DNA of 64,000 nucleotides from Oceanisphaera arctica (lineage in GTDB: Bacteria > Pseudomonadota > Gammaproteobacteria > Enterobacterales > Aeromonadaceae). Shown here in pieces: positions 34,060 to 44,012 of the stretch. The position numbers and the translations under genes are program-made. The notes below the pieces were generated by a model. It had not been told where the DNA came from and ran no database searches. It was given only the letters and a program-made list of their open reading frames with translations. Each line of letters starts with the position of its first letter. Position 1 is the stretch's first letter. The DNA is taken from assembly GCF_002936955.1 (NCBI RefSeq), contig NZ_MPZM01000005.1:1-64000 (forward strand), read 5' to 3'.

Positions 34060-34665
34060 TTACAGGCCTTTGGCGTTCTCGGTCAGGTACTTGGCTACGC
34101 CTTCGGTAGACGCTTCCATACCTTTTTTGCCTTTTTCCCACTGAGCCGGGCACACTTCGCCGTTGGTCTCATGGAACTGCAGGGCATCAACCATACGCAG
34201 CATTTCGTCGATGTTACGACCCAGCGGCAGATCATTAACCACCTGGTGACGGACCAGGCCGTTGGCGTCGATCAGGAAAGAACCGCGGAAAGCCACACCG
34301 GCTTCCGGATGCTCAACGTCGTAGGCTTTGCAGATGTCGTGCTTGATGTCGGCAACCAGCGGGTATTTAACCTGGCCAATACCGCCATTTTCCACGGCGG
34401 TGTTGCGCCATGCGTTGTGGCTGAACTGGGAATCGATGGACACGCCGATCACTTCCACGCCACGCTTCTGGAACTCTTCAAAGCGGTGATCGAAGGCGAT
34501 CAGCTCTGAAGGACATACGAAGGTGAAGTCCAGCGGGTAGAAAAACACCACGGCTGCTTTGCCCTTGGTGAATTCCTTGAAGTTGAAGTTATCAACGATT
34601 TCGCCATTACCCAGTACAGCAGCAGCGGTAAAGTCGGGGGCCTGACGGCCTACCAATACGCCCAT
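34060..34665 (-). CDS. Typical 2-Cys peroxiredoxin
   Basis: The 201-residue protein has the peroxidatic Cys in FYPLDFTFVCPSELIAF (about residue 51) and the resolving Cys in GEVCPAQWEKG (about 170). It should reduce peroxides using thioredoxin or a similar donor. The GGIG and C-terminal KYLTEN segments correspond to the GGLG and YF motifs of overoxidation-sensitive peroxiredoxins. It is a monocistronic gene with its own terminator. Confidence 0.94.
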   Translation of the reverse strand: MGVLVGRQAPDFTAAAVLGNGEIVDNFNFKEFTKGKAAVVFFYPLDFTFVCPSELIAFDHRFEEFQKRGVEVIGVSIDSQFSHNAWRNTAVENGGIGQVKYPLVADIKHDICKAYDVEHPEAGVAFRGSFLIDANGLVRHQVVNDLPLGRNIDEMLRMVDALQFHETNGEVCPAQWEKGKKGMEASTEGVAKYLTENAKGL

Positions 34666-34902
34666 GTCTATCTCCTTGGTGATTACACTAATGGGTTTCC
34701 AGGAAACCTCGTCGTTCGACTACACAGTATATGGGCGCCTGCGACCAAACCCAAGGGGCAGCACACCCTATATGTTGCCGGTTGCGCAAAGTTACAGCGG
34801 CGAGGAATGCAGATTATCGACAAAAAAGCTCGACATTCGGGGCTGAATTCGCAAACTAGCCCCCCTTAGTTCCCCTCAGTCAAAATATCATAAGGATAAT
34901 CA

Positions 34903-36225
34903 ATGAATCCTGTTGTCGTCGCCGTCTGCCTGATGCTGGCCCTTAGCCTGCTACGCATCAACGTGGTGATCTCTCTCGCACTCAGCGCCCTGGTGGGTGG
35001 CATGGTCGGTGGCCTGTCACTGACCGAAGCCGCCAATATATTTGCCGATGGCCTCGGTGGCGGTGCCACCATCGCCCTGAGCTACGCCATGCTGGGCGCC
35101 TTCGCCGTGGCCATTGCCCGCTCCGGCATTACCGACCTGCTGGCGGTCAAGGTCATCAAGGCCCTGGGCCAGAACGCCACGGCTGGCCGCATGCTGTGGA
35201 TCAAGGCGATGCTGTTAAGCTCCCTGTTGCTGGTGGCCATTTCATCCCAGAACCTGATCCCCATTCATATCGCCTTTATTCCCATCCTTATCCCGCCGCT
35301 GCTGCATGTAATGGCCAGGCTCAAGCTGGACAGACGTGCCGTGACCTGTGTGCTGACCTTCGGCCTTACCGCGACTTACATGATGTTGCCGGTCGGTTTT
35401 GGTGGCATCTTCCTCAACAACATATTGCTGGCCAACCTGGTCGAGAACGGCGTCGCCGTCAACAAGTCCATGCTTCCCACCGCCATGGCCATTCCGGTTG
35501 GCGGCATGTTTCTGGGTCTGCTGGTGGCCTTGTTTATCAGCTACCGCAAACCGCGCCTTTACGATGAAAGCAAGATACTGGCGGTCGAGCCCGAGCATAT
35601 TCAGGTGAACGGCGCCCATATCGCCATCGCCGTGGTCGCCATTCTGAGTGCCTTGAGTCTGCAGCTGTACAGCGACTCCATCATTCTTGGCGCCATGGTT
35701 GGTTTCGTGATTTTCACTCTGGGTGGCGTCATCAAATACAAGGAAAGTCAGGATGCCTTTACCCAGGGGGTGAAGATGATGTCGCTGATCGGCTTTATCA
35801 TGATTGCCGCCGCCGGTTTTGCCGCCGTGATGAAGTCGACCGACGGCATCGGCAGTCTGGTGCAGGCAGTAGACTCGGCGCTGGGCGACAATAAGGCGCT
35901 GGCGGCGCTGGCCATGCTGGTGGTGGGGCTGTTTATCACCATGGGCATCGGCTCGTCGTTTTCCACCATTCCCATTATCGCGCCCATCTATGTGCCGCTG
36001 TGTATCGCCCTGGGCTTTTCGCCGCTGGCGACCCTGGCCATTATCGGCACCGCCGGCGCCCTGGGTGATGCGGGCTCTCCTGCCTCCGACTCGACCCTGG
36101 GCCCTACCTCGGGCCTGAATGCCGACGGCCAGCACGATCATATCTGGGACTCGGTAGTACCGACCTTCCTGCACTTCAACCTGCCGCTGATTGGCTTCGG
36201 CTGGGTAGCCGCCATGGTGCTTTAA
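34903..36225 (+). CDS. Na+/H+ antiporter family permease
   Basis: The 440-residue inner-membrane protein has about 11 hydrophobic segments. The C-terminal region holds [15 protein letters not shown] and [31 protein letters not shown] (key part [17 protein letters not shown]), a signature of the NhaC-like group often named Na+/H+ antiporter family protein. The transported ion or solute is not certain, since some relatives move amino acids or amines. It is convergent with a LysR gene and lies near the agmatine genes; a link to polyamine traffic is speculative. Confidence 0.8.
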   Translation: MNPVVVAVCLMLALSLLRINVVISLALSALVGGMVGGLSLTEAANIFADGLGGGATIALSYAMLGAFAVAIARSGITDLLAVKVIKALGQNATAGRMLWIKAMLLSSLLLVAISSQNLIPIHIAFIPILIPPLLHVMARLKLDRRAVTCVLTFGLTATYMMLPVGFGGIFLNNILLANLVENGVAVNKSMLPTAMAIPVGGMFLGLLVALFISYRKPRLYDESKILAVEPEHIQVNGAHIAIAVVAILSALSLQLYSDSIILGAMVGFVIFTLGGVIKYKESQDAFTQGVKMMSLIGFIMIAAAGFAAVMKSTDGIGSLVQAVDSALGDNKALAALAMLVVGLFITMGIGSSFSTIPIIAPIYVPLCIALGFSPLATLAIIGTAGALGDAGSPASDSTLGPTSGLNADGQHDHIWDSVVPTFLHFNLPLIGFGWVAAMVL

Positions 36226-36250
36226 ATCAAGCCGTAAGCTGTCAGTTTTT

Positions 36251-36280
36251 GTGCCGGGCCATGCCCGGCACTTTTGTTTT
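36251..36280 (+). terminator. Terminator of the antiporter gene
   Basis: GTGCCGGGC, CAT loop, GCCCGGCAC followed by TTTTGTTTT. Confidence 0.85.
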
Positions 36281-36499
36281 ATCTTCACTCCTTTCCCTCG
36301 CTTACTACCAAGTCGCCAGGCAGTCTCTAACAGACAACTCCGTGCTTGCACGAAGCAGCAGCAGGGATTGCCGGAGCCGACCGTCAAATGCCATGGACGG
36401 CATTTGCCGAGCGCCCCATGGAAGGGCTCGCAGCGTGTCGGCGCAGACAACGCTGCTGATGCTTCGCGTTGCTGCTTCTCCTCACACCTAATCTTCAAC

Positions 36500-37402
36500 T
36501 CAGATCAGCGAGCGCAGCAAGCCCCGTAACCACTGCAATGCCGGCTGGCGGTCGTGCAAAGGATGCCAAACGCAGTTGAGATGATAAGCAGGCAAATCCG
36601 CCGGCAACGTCACCCGTTTCAGCGGCAGCGCCTCGGCCAGCATCACCGCTACCTTGTGAGGCAGCACCAACAGATGATCGCTCTGGCTAACGATGGCCGC
36701 CGCCGACATATAGCTTTGGCTGTTGACCGAGATGCTGCGTTTCAAGCCCTGGCTCGCCAACCAGGTGTCGACGATGGACTCCCGGGTGCCCAGCGGCGAA
36801 TGAAACACATGAGGCAGCTCGGTGAGCTGCGCCAGGTTGATCCCGTCGGCAACGACCGGATGCTCCCGACTGACCACCCCCGCCAGCGGCTCGGTCAGCC
36901 AGGTTTCTGTACGCAGCGAGCCCGGCACCTGCATGTATTCATCGAAGCCCAGCACCAGATCCACCTCGCCGTTGGCCAGCGCCTGCTCGGGCAGCCGGTC
37001 GCGCAGTATCTCGATTTCGATGCGCACCCCCGGGGCTTCGGTCTGCAAGCGACGGATTAGTGGCGGTATCAGCACACACTCCACGTAATCTGTGGTGCTG
37101 AGCACGAAACGGCGGTTCGAGGTGGCCGGCACGAAGCTGTCTTCCCGCCCCAGCTCCTGCTCCAGCAGCTCCAGGGCCTGCCGCACGGTTTGATGCAGGG
37201 CCTGGGCCCGGCCGGTGGGCTGCATGCCGGTGGCGCTGCGCACCAGCAGCGGGTCTTCGAAGAACTGGCGTAGTCGGTTGAGGGAATGGCTCATGGCCGG
37301 CTGGCTGATAAAGCACTGCTGGGCCGCCCGGGTGACGTTGCGCTGGGTCATCAGGGCGTCGAAGGCCAGCAGCAGGTTAAGGTCGAGTTGGTGCAGCTTC
37401 AT
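36500..37402 (-). CDS. LysR-family regulator, divergent from aguB-aguA
   Basis: The 300-residue protein has a NodD/LeuO-like N-terminus (LHQLDLNLLLAFDALMTQRN, then VTRAAQQCFISQPAMSHSLN) and a full LysR effector domain. It is divergent from aguB with about 200 bases between, the classical arrangement for a LysR activator or repressor of that operon. The ligand might be agmatine or N-carbamoylputrescine, by inference. The stretch 36281-36499 downstream has no gene. Confidence 0.85.
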   Translation of the reverse strand: MKLHQLDLNLLLAFDALMTQRNVTRAAQQCFISQPAMSHSLNRLRQFFEDPLLVRSATGMQPTGRAQALHQTVRQALELLEQELGREDSFVPATSNRRFVLSTTDYVECVLIPPLIRRLQTEAPGVRIEIEILRDRLPEQALANGEVDLVLGFDEYMQVPGSLRTETWLTEPLAGVVSREHPVVADGINLAQLTELPHVFHSPLGTRESIVDTWLASQGLKRSISVNSQSYMSAAAIVSQSDHLLVLPHKVAVMLAEALPLKRVTLPADLPAYHLNCVWHPLHDRQPALQWLRGLLRSLI

Positions 37403-37603
37403 CTTTATTCACCAGATAAATAATTAAATTAATACTATTCATTTGATGGATGATAACGCAAGGGGCACACTGCGGTCTGAAGAGTCGAGTTGTGGATAAA
37501 TGAATGACATGTAGCCCAAGGCATGTCACGGCCGGCGGAGCAGAGCCCTTTACCCTCCTCCACCGGCAACTCGCTGACAATTTACCGAATAAAGGAGTTG
37601 ATC

Positions 37604-38494
37604 ATGGCAATGGTTACCGTAGCCGCCACCCAGATGGCCTGCAGCTGGAACAAAGAAGAAAACATCAATCGTGCCGAGAAACTGGTGCGCGAGGCCGCCA
37701 CTCAGGGCGCCCAGATTATCCTTATTCAGGAATTGTTCGAAACCCCCTATTTCTGCATAGACCAGAGCCCGGAGCACTTCGCCCTCGCCCATGATGTCGA
37801 TAACAGCCCGCTGATCCATCACTTTCAGGCCCTGGCCAAAGAGCTGGCCGTGGTGCTGCCGCTGAGCTTCTTCGAGAAAGCGGGTAACGCCTATTACAAC
37901 TCCCTGGTGGTAATCGACGCCGACGGCACCGTGCTGGATCTGTATCGCAAGACCCATATTCCCAACGGCCCGGCCTATCAGGAAAAGCAGTTCTTTACCC
38001 CCGGCGACACCGGTTTCAAGGTATGGCAGACCCGCTATGCCAAGATTGGCGTGGGCATCTGTTGGGATCAGTGGTTCCCGGAAACCGCCCGCAGCCTGGC
38101 GCTGATGGGTGCCGAGCTGATTTTCTTCCCGACCGCCATCGGCTCCGAGCCCGCCTATCCCGAGATCGACAGCCAGCCGCACTGGACCCGTACCCAGCAG
38201 GGTCATGCCGCCGCCAACCTGGTGCCGGTTATCGCCTCCAACCGTATCGGTACCGAGCAGAGCAAATTCATTGACGGCCTCGAAATGACCTTCTACGGCT
38301 CTTCCTTTATCGCCGACCAGTTCGGTGAGCTGGTAGCCCAGGCAGACAAGACCACCGAAGGCGTGCTGGTGCACAGCTTCGATCTGGAAGACATCGCCAA
38401 GACCCGCATTAGCTGGGGCCTGTTCCGGGATCGCCGCCCGGCCATGTATCAGACCCTGCAGACCTCCGACGGCAAGCAGCAGGGAGGCCGCTGA
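37604..38494 (+). CDS. aguB: N-carbamoylputrescine amidase
   Basis: AguB hydrolyses N-carbamoylputrescine to putrescine, CO2 and ammonia. The 296-residue nitrilase-fold protein has the catalytic Glu in [12 protein letters not shown], Lys in [10 protein letters not shown] and Cys in [11 protein letters not shown]. The start [10 protein letters not shown] follows AAAGGAG. The stop overlaps the aguA start (TGATG), so the two enzymes are coupled. Confidence 0.95.
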   Translation: MAMVTVAATQMACSWNKEENINRAEKLVREAATQGAQIILIQELFETPYFCIDQSPEHFALAHDVDNSPLIHHFQALAKELAVVLPLSFFEKAGNAYYNSLVVIDADGTVLDLYRKTHIPNGPAYQEKQFFTPGDTGFKVWQTRYAKIGVGICWDQWFPETARSLALMGAELIFFPTAIGSEPAYPEIDSQPHWTRTQQGHAAANLVPVIASNRIGTEQSKFIDGLEMTFYGSSFIADQFGELVAQADKTTEGVLVHSFDLEDIAKTRISWGLFRDRRPAMYQTLQTSDGKQQGGR

Positions 38495-39564
38495 TGGACG
38501 CACTGAAAGGTTTTCACATGCCCGCCGAATGGGCTCCCCAGCAAGCGGTATGGATGATCTGGCCCCACAGACCCGACAACTGGCGCGAGCAGGGTAAACC
38601 GGCTCAGGCCACCTTTGCCCAGCTGGCCAAGGCCATCGCCGCCTCCACGCCCGTATATATGGCGGTGCCGGCAGAAGAAATGGACAAGGCAAAGCAGCTG
38701 ATGCCGCCACAAGTCAATCTGGTGGCCATCGACAGCGACGACGCCTGGGCCCGGGATACCGGCCCAACCGTGGTCATCAACGGTAAAGGCGAGGCCGCCG
38801 GTATCGACTGGATGTTTAATGCCTGGGGCGGTCACGAAGAAGGCCTCTATTACCCTTGGGAGAAGGATCAGGCCATGGCCGGCGCCATGATGGCCCATCA
38901 GCAACTGCCGGTGCACAAGGCGCCACTGGTGTTGGAAGGCGGCTCCATTCATGTAGATGGCGAAGGCACCCTGCTGACCACAGCCGAGTGTCTGCTCAAC
39001 CCCAATCGCAACCCGGATTACACCCAGGAAGACATAGAGCAGCAGCTGAGAGACTATCTGGGCGTCAGTCATTTTATCTGGCTGCCGCACGGAGTTTATC
39101 TGGACGAAACCAATGGCCACATCGACAACATGGCCTGTTTCGCCCGCCCCGGTGAGGTGATACTGCACTGGACCGATGACAAGAATGATCCTCAGTATGC
39201 CCGCTCACAGGCGGCCTACAAGGTGCTGAGTCAGGCCCGGGATGCCAAGGGTCGCCCGTTGAAAATATGGAAGCTGCCCCAGCCCGGCCCATTGTTTATC
39301 ACCAAACAGGAAGCCGCTGGCGTGGCCCCCGGCCCTGGCGTACCTCGAGTCGCCGGTGAGCGGATGGCGGGCTCTTATGTCAACTTCCTGATCAGCAATA
39401 ACCGGCTGGTGTTTCCGCTGCTGGACAAGCGTACCGACGAAGAGGCTCGCCAGATGCTGGAAACCATTTTCCCGGAGCTGGAAGTGGTGGGCGTACCGAC
39501 CCGGGAGATTCTGCTCGGCGGTGGCAATATCCATTGCATCACCCAGCAGATCCCGGCAGTGTAA
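38494..39564 (+). CDS. aguA: Agmatine deiminase
   Basis: AguA converts agmatine to N-carbamoylputrescine and ammonia, the step before AguB. The 356-residue protein has the guanidino-modifying enzyme fold: [45 protein letters not shown] and the catalytic Cys in [18 protein letters not shown] lies before the ATG within aguB. Together the pair gives an arginine-decarboxylation route to putrescine. Confidence 0.96.
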   Translation: MDALKGFHMPAEWAPQQAVWMIWPHRPDNWREQGKPAQATFAQLAKAIAASTPVYMAVPAEEMDKAKQLMPPQVNLVAIDSDDAWARDTGPTVVINGKGEAAGIDWMFNAWGGHEEGLYYPWEKDQAMAGAMMAHQQLPVHKAPLVLEGGSIHVDGEGTLLTTAECLLNPNRNPDYTQEDIEQQLRDYLGVSHFIWLPHGVYLDETNGHIDNMACFARPGEVILHWTDDKNDPQYARSQAAYKVLSQARDAKGRPLKIWKLPQPGPLFITKQEAAGVAPGPGVPRVAGERMAGSYVNFLISNNRLVFPLLDKRTDEEARQMLETIFPELEVVGVPTREILLGGGNIHCITQQIPAV

Positions 39565-39574
39565 TTACACCGAA

Positions 39575-39760
39575 CAGCCCCTCCCCCTTGGCATCGGAGT
39601 CGCAGGCATTACTGTGGAGATTCGCCAGGGGGAGGTTGGGATGGCGTGTCTCCAGCAACGCCGTACAGTAACCCCTCCCCAGCCCTCCCCTTGCCTTGCA
39701 CCCCGCTGTCATTCCTACGCACCGAGGCTAAGGGGAGGGAGCAGAGCGGCGCCTGCCGCC
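39575..39760. repeat. Dispersed GC-rich repeat region
   Basis: No gene. CCCTCCCCCTTGGCATCGG and CGCCAGGGGGAGGTTGGGA form one inverted pair. GTAACCCCTCCCCAGCCCTC and GCTAAGGGGAGGGAGC form another. The first part of the second pair also occurs at 14799 and, inverted, near 19833-19858. Confidence 0.55.
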
Positions 39761-39790
39761 GGCGTTGCGGGCCTTCGATGATCTCGCAAT

Positions 39791-39830
39791 AAAAAGCCCC
39801 GTTAACCGAATCGGTTAACGGGGCTTTTTT
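39791..39830. terminator. Bidirectional terminator between aguA and dedD
   Basis: AAAAGCCCCGTTAACCGA pairs with TCGGTTAACGGGGCTTTT, an 18-bp stem flanked by A- and T-runs. Confidence 0.9.
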
Positions 39831-39862
39831 GTCTACTGGTTATCGTACTACTGGTTCGCCTA

Positions 39863-40567
39863 CTACTGGGGCCGCACGCTGCCCTTGAGGCCGGTGAGCC
39901 GCTCCAGCGCAGACAGCTGCTGTTCCAGACGTGCTTTGCTGTCGGGACCAACCCATACCCGGTTCAGCTCGCCCTGACGGGGTACCGCCGGGGTGGTCTG
40001 AGCCCGGTAGCCGGATGCACGCAGTTTTCTGACCAGCGCATTGACGTTATCCGCACTGCGAAACGCCCCCAGCTGAACCACATGATCTCCCTGCTGAGGG
40101 GTTATCTGCTGAGGCGCTATCTGTTTAATTACAGGCGCGGGCCGCACCACAGGCGCAGGCTGAACTATCGGTGCCGGTTTTATTATCGGTGCGGGTTTCA
40201 CCACCGGGGCCGACTTGGGCGCGGGTACGGGTTTCGGCTCAGGTTCTGGTCTCGGTTCTGGTTTGGAAACGGGCTGAGGAGCCGCCGGGGGCGCCTCTTG
40301 GGCTTGTTCCAGCGACCAGACCTCGGGCCTGACCTCCGCCGACACCGGCTGGCCGGCCGTTACCTGCCCGGCCGCCGCCTGCTGTTCAGCGGCGGGCGGT
40401 GCCGTCACAACAGGGCGAGCCGGCTCAAGTTCCGGGCGCAACGGTATGGTGACCGCCTCATCGGGGGCCAACTGTTGTTTGCCATCCAGTAGGTCGGGCA
40501 GAAAAATAACACCCAGCGCCACCAGAATGACGGTACCCACTAATCGATGCTGAAATTGTGTCGCCAA
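39863..40567 (-). CDS. dedD: SPOR-domain cell-division protein DedD
   Basis: The 234-residue protein has a short cytoplasmic end, one membrane helix (about 8-24, LVGTVILVALGVIFLPDLLD), a long Pro/Ala/Lys-rich periplasmic linker (KPAPIIKPAPIVQPAPVV) and a C-terminal SPOR domain (about 160-234; HVVQLGAFRSADNVNALV). SPOR domains bind denuded septal glycan, and DedD helps FtsN. The start is a TTG (LATQFQHRLVG) after AGGAAG, matching E. coli MASKFQNRLVG; a GTG 15 bases upstream is possible. It is the last gene of accD-folC-dedD. Confidence 0.9.
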   Translation of the reverse strand: MATQFQHRLVGTVILVALGVIFLPDLLDGKQQLAPDEAVTIPLRPELEPARPVVTAPPAAEQQAAAGQVTAGQPVSAEVRPEVWSLEQAQEAPPAAPQPVSKPEPRPEPEPKPVPAPKSAPVVKPAPIIKPAPIVQPAPVVRPAPVIKQIAPQQITPQQGDHVVQLGAFRSADNVNALVRKLRASGYRAQTTPAVPRQGELNRVWVGPDSKARLEQQLSALERLTGLKGSVRPQ

Positions 40568-40604
40568 AGCGCCCTTCCTCACTTGCTGCCAGTTATGCCG
40601 TTGG

Positions 40605-41840
40605 TTATGTTCTGCTCGCCAGCACCTCGGCGACGGTAAAGAAGGAGCCGAACACAATGATGATGTCCTGCTCACCCGCCTCCATTTCTGCCGCCGCCAA
40701 TGCCGCCGTTACCGAGTCGAAACAGGTGCCCGCTTGCCGCTCGGCCAGCTCATTCGCACTGGCACCACGAGGGCCGCCGAGACTGGCCAGATACCAGTCG
40801 TCCACCAGATCACGAAGAGGTGCCAGGCTGGCGGCAATGTCCTTGTCTTTGAGCATTCCCACCACGGCCCGGCAGCGCCTGCTGCCCTTAATGCCCGGTA
40901 ACCGGCTAGCCAGATAGCCGGCCGACTCCGGGTTATGGGCAACGTCTATCCACAACCTGGGCCCGAGCTGCTGTAGCCGACCACTCAAACTGGCCTGACG
41001 CAGCCCCGCCCTTATCGCCTCGATATCGAGGGAAAAAGGCGAAAGCGCCAGGGTCGCCAGTGCCGTGGCCGCGTTCATCAGCGGCAAGCTCGGCAACGGC
41101 AAGACGTCCAGACTCAGACCCAGCCCCTGAAAACGCCACTGGTCATCCAGTACCTGCCATTGATAGTCCCGCCCGGTACAGCTCAGCGGGGTTTCCAGCA
41201 GCTCGGCATGGGCCAGCAGACTGGCTGGAGGATTAAGATCACCGCACACCGCCGGCTTGCCGGCGCGGAAAATACCGGCTTTTTCGAAGCCGATGGTTTC
41301 CCGGTCAAAGCCCAGCCAGTCGGTATGATCGAGTGCCACCGTGGTGACCACCGTCTGATCCGACGCCACCACGTTGGTGGCATCCAGCCGACCACCCAGC
41401 CCCACTTCCAGCAACACCACATCGGGAGCGGCATCACGAAACAGCCACAGCGCCGCCAGTGTGGTGAACTCGAAGTAGGTCAGTGCCACTTCGGCCCGGG
41501 CCGTTTCCACCGCGGCAAAGGCGGCACAAAACGCCGCGGCATCCGGGCTGACGCCGTCGACTCGCACCCGTTCGCGGTAATCGACCAGGTGAGGAGACGA
41601 ATAGACGCCCACGCTGTGGCCACCGGCCCGCAGCATGGCCTCCAGCAGGGCACAGGTAGTGCCCTTGCCGTTGGTGCCGCCGACGGTGATCACATGACTG
41701 GGCAAACTAAGCAGATCCAGACGGCCAGCCACCAGCGCCATGCGCTCCAGCCCCAGCTCGATATGAGCCATGTTGAGGCCTTCCAGCACGACCAGCCAGT
41801 CGGCAAGCGAGCGGTTGCGAGAGTCGACAAGGCTGCTCAT
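40605..41840 (-). CDS. folC: Dihydrofolate/folylpolyglutamate synthase
   Basis: FolC adds glutamate to dihydropteroate and extends polyglutamate on folates. The 411-residue Mur-ligase-like protein has the P-loop VGGTNGKGTTCALLE, YSSPHLVDYRERVRVDG, LLEVGLGGRLDATNVV and the C-terminal DVAHNPESAGYLA. The first codon overlaps the accD stop by one base, so translation is coupled. Same order as E. coli. Confidence 0.95.
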   Translation of the reverse strand: MSSLVDSRNRSLADWLVVLEGLNMAHIELGLERMALVAGRLDLLSLPSHVITVGGTNGKGTTCALLEAMLRAGGHSVGVYSSPHLVDYRERVRVDGVSPDAAAFCAAFAAVETARAEVALTYFEFTTLAALWLFRDAAPDVVLLEVGLGGRLDATNVVASDQTVVTTVALDHTDWLGFDRETIGFEKAGIFRAGKPAVCGDLNPPASLLAHAELLETPLSCTGRDYQWQVLDDQWRFQGLGLSLDVLPLPSLPLMNAATALATLALSPFSLDIEAIRAGLRQASLSGRLQQLGPRLWIDVAHNPESAGYLASRLPGIKGSRRCRAVVGMLKDKDIAASLAPLRDLVDDWYLASLGGPRGASANELAERQAGTCFDSVTAALAAAEMEAGEQDIIIVFGSFFTVAEVLASRT

Positions 41841-42703
41841 CAGAACTCTGCCGGCTCCTGATTCATCAGCTTGCCGATGAGTCCTGCCAGCTTGTCGCGC
41901 ATTTCACGACGGTCGACGATCATATCGATGGCACCATGCTCCAGCAAAAATTCGCTGCGCTGGAAACCCTCGGGCAGTTTTTCCCGTACCGTTTGTTCGA
42001 TGACGCGCGGACCGGCAAAACCGATCAGTGCCTTGGGCTCGCCGACGTTGACGTCGCCCAGCATCGCCAGGCTGGCGGATACGCCACCCATGGTCGGATC
42101 GGTCAGCACCGAAATATACGGCAGACCCGCCTCGGACAAACGGTTGAGGGCTGCACTGGTCTTGGCCATCTGCATCAGCGAGAACAGGGCTTCCTGCATG
42201 CGGGCACCACCGGAGGCGGAGAAACACACCAGGGCCCGGTTTTCTGCGATACAAGCATCAACCGCCTTGATAAAGCGCGCACCCACTACGGAGGCCATGG
42301 AGCCACCCATAAAGGAGAATTCGAAGGCACAGGCCGCTACCGGCAGGCCTTTGAGGGTGCCGGTCATCACCACCATGGCGTCTTTTTCATTGCTGCTTTT
42401 CTGGGCGGCGCTGATACGGTCTTTGTATTTTTTGGAGTCTTTGAACTTGAGCACATCCTGAGGCTCGAGTTCGGCACCCAGCTCGACACGGCCATCCTGG
42501 TCGAGGAACTTGTCCAGTCGCAGCCGACCGCCAATGCGCATATGGTGATCGCACTTGGGGCAGACTTCCAGATTGCGATCCAGTTCGGCACGGTACAATA
42601 CCTGCTCGCAATTGGCGCACTTGGTCCAGACACCTTCCGGAATGTTATGACGACGAACACCGATGTTCTTATTCTTGGGAAGAATTTTCTCAAGCCAACT
42701 CAT
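41840..42703 (-). CDS. accD: Acetyl-CoA carboxylase carboxyltransferase subunit beta
   Basis: AccD with AccA transfers CO2 from biotin to acetyl-CoA, forming malonyl-CoA. The 287-residue protein has a zinc ribbon (CANC...CPKC, about 29-54) and the crotonase-like core with [18 protein letters not shown] and [18 protein letters not shown]. It heads the accD-folC-dedD unit. Confidence 0.97.
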   Translation of the reverse strand: MSWLEKILPKNKNIGVRRHNIPEGVWTKCANCEQVLYRAELDRNLEVCPKCDHHMRIGGRLRLDKFLDQDGRVELGAELEPQDVLKFKDSKKYKDRISAAQKSSNEKDAMVVMTGTLKGLPVAACAFEFSFMGGSMASVVGARFIKAVDACIAENRALVCFSASGGARMQEALFSLMQMAKTSAALNRLSEAGLPYISVLTDPTMGGVSASLAMLGDVNVGEPKALIGFAGPRVIEQTVREKLPEGFQRSEFLLEHGAIDMIVDRREMRDKLAGLIGKLMNQEPAEF

Positions 42704-42984
42704 GGAAATCCTTAGCGTTATTGCATCGTTATTGCAGCTTTGTCACTGCATGGTTATTGCAAAACAATTGCATCGTTATCACGCAGCCTGGTCAGATTGG
42801 GCGGCCGCTAATCGGTCAAGCATCACCGATGACCGGTGCTGTTCGCCGTTACCCCGCCCTCTGCCAGCCTGGTTGCCGGGCGCTCCCCTTAGGGGTGCCC
42901 GAGGCGTTATGGCTGGCATTAAACCATATATCTGCATGCGCGTTGATAAAAAACTTAAGCCTGACGGTACTGGTCCTACCCCGA
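42704..42984. other. Intergenic region between truA and accD
   Basis: No gene. Short repeats of TTGCATCGTTATTGCA and variants lie upstream of accD (42720-42780). A hairpin GGGCGCTCCCC/GGGGTGCCC lies near 42878-42900, perhaps ending truA transcription. Confidence 0.45.
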
Positions 42985-43779
42985 TCAGCGCAACTGATCC
43001 GGTAGCCATAATGGTCCTGGCGGGGCGTCCGGCAAACCATAGTGTTCCGGGTAATCTACCGTCACCAGATAAAGTCCACCCGCCTTGGCTGTGGGCCCTG
43101 CCAGGTTACGATCCCGTCCTTCCAGTACTTCCTGCACCCAGCCGACGCTTTCTTCTCCCATCCCCACCTTCAACAGCGTGCCGGTGATGTTGCGCACCAT
43201 ATGATGCACAAAGGCGTTAGCCTTGATGTCGAGCACCACATAGTGGCCATAGCGCTGCACATTCAGGTGCAGGATGTTGCGATTGGGGCTGTGCGACTGG
43301 CACTGCATGGCACGAAAGGAGGTAAAGTCGTGCTCACCCAGCAGATACTGGCCCGCCTCATGCATTTTCTGCACATCGATATCGCCCACATAATGACTAA
43401 CCCCGCAGCCATGAATGGCGGGCCGCATGTTGTGGTTGAATATAATATAGCGATAGCGACGGGCGGTGGCGCTGAAGCGCGCGTGAAAGTCGTCACCCAT
43501 CGTCTTGACCCACCGCACCGCAATGTCGGATGGCAGATTCGCATTCATGCCCAGAGTCCAGGCGCCGGCCTGCCGATCCGCATGGGTATCGAAGTGCACC
43601 ACCTGGCCGGTACCGTGCACACCGGCGTCGGTACGGCCGGCACACTGTATGCTAATCGGATGATCGGCAATCTTGGACAGGGCTTTTTCCACCTCAGCCT
43701 GAACGCTGGGGACTTCTCGTTGCCGTTGCCAGCCATAATAACGGCTGCCGTCATACTCGATGCCAAGGGCAATGCGCAT
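42985..43779 (-). CDS. truA: tRNA pseudouridine(38-40) synthase
   Basis: TruA makes pseudouridine at positions 38-40 of tRNA. The 264-residue protein has the catalytic Asp in [21 protein letters not shown] near the N-terminus and [17 protein letters not shown]. The start [11 protein letters not shown] at 43779 is the family start. It precedes accD as in enteric bacteria, where fimV normally lies just upstream; here only a fimV tail remains. Confidence 0.96.
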   Translation of the reverse strand: MRIALGIEYDGSRYYGWQRQREVPSVQAEVEKALSKIADHPISIQCAGRTDAGVHGTGQVVHFDTHADRQAGAWTLGMNANLPSDIAVRWVKTMGDDFHARFSATARRYRYIIFNHNMRPAIHGCGVSHYVGDIDVQKMHEAGQYLLGEHDFTSFRAMQCQSHSPNRNILHLNVQRYGHYVVLDIKANAFVHHMVRNITGTLLKVGMGEESVGWVQEVLEGRDRNLAGPTAKAGGLYLVTVDYPEHYGLPDAPPGPLWLPDQLR

Positions 43780-43871
43780 AATCAGTTCCAAGGGTAAAAA
43801 AGGACGGCAATTATACCCGTTACCGAGTCAAATTGAAGAACCGGCCTCGGAACGAGGCCGATGAAAGGAAA

Positions 43872-44012
43872 TCAGCGCCTGGCCAACCGCTGCAACAGCT
43901 TCTGCGCATCGCGCTGCTGCTCTTCATTGCCATGCTCCAGCGCCTCGTTCAGCAGTTCGCGTGCGCTGTCGATTTCGAGATAGGCCCGAGCCAGGCTATC
44001 GGCACCCCGCCT
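43872..44012 (-). pseudogene. fimV: 3' remnant of fimV
   Basis: After the pdxB stop, the minus strand reads GADSLARAYLEIDSARELLN then EALEHGNEEQQRDAQKLLQR and LARR before a TGA. This is the conserved C-terminal TPR-like end of FimV (LARAYLEI..ARELL.EVL). The rest of fimV, and the asd gene that usually stands between pdxB and fimV in relatives, are missing. The fragment has no start of its own and sits in frame behind the pdxB stop. A deletion is implied. Confidence 0.75.

Noticed and set aside
36300-36490. Possible gene or element between the antiporter and the LysR gene
   Set aside because: Short frames lack starts and ribosome sites, and no terminal repeats were found.
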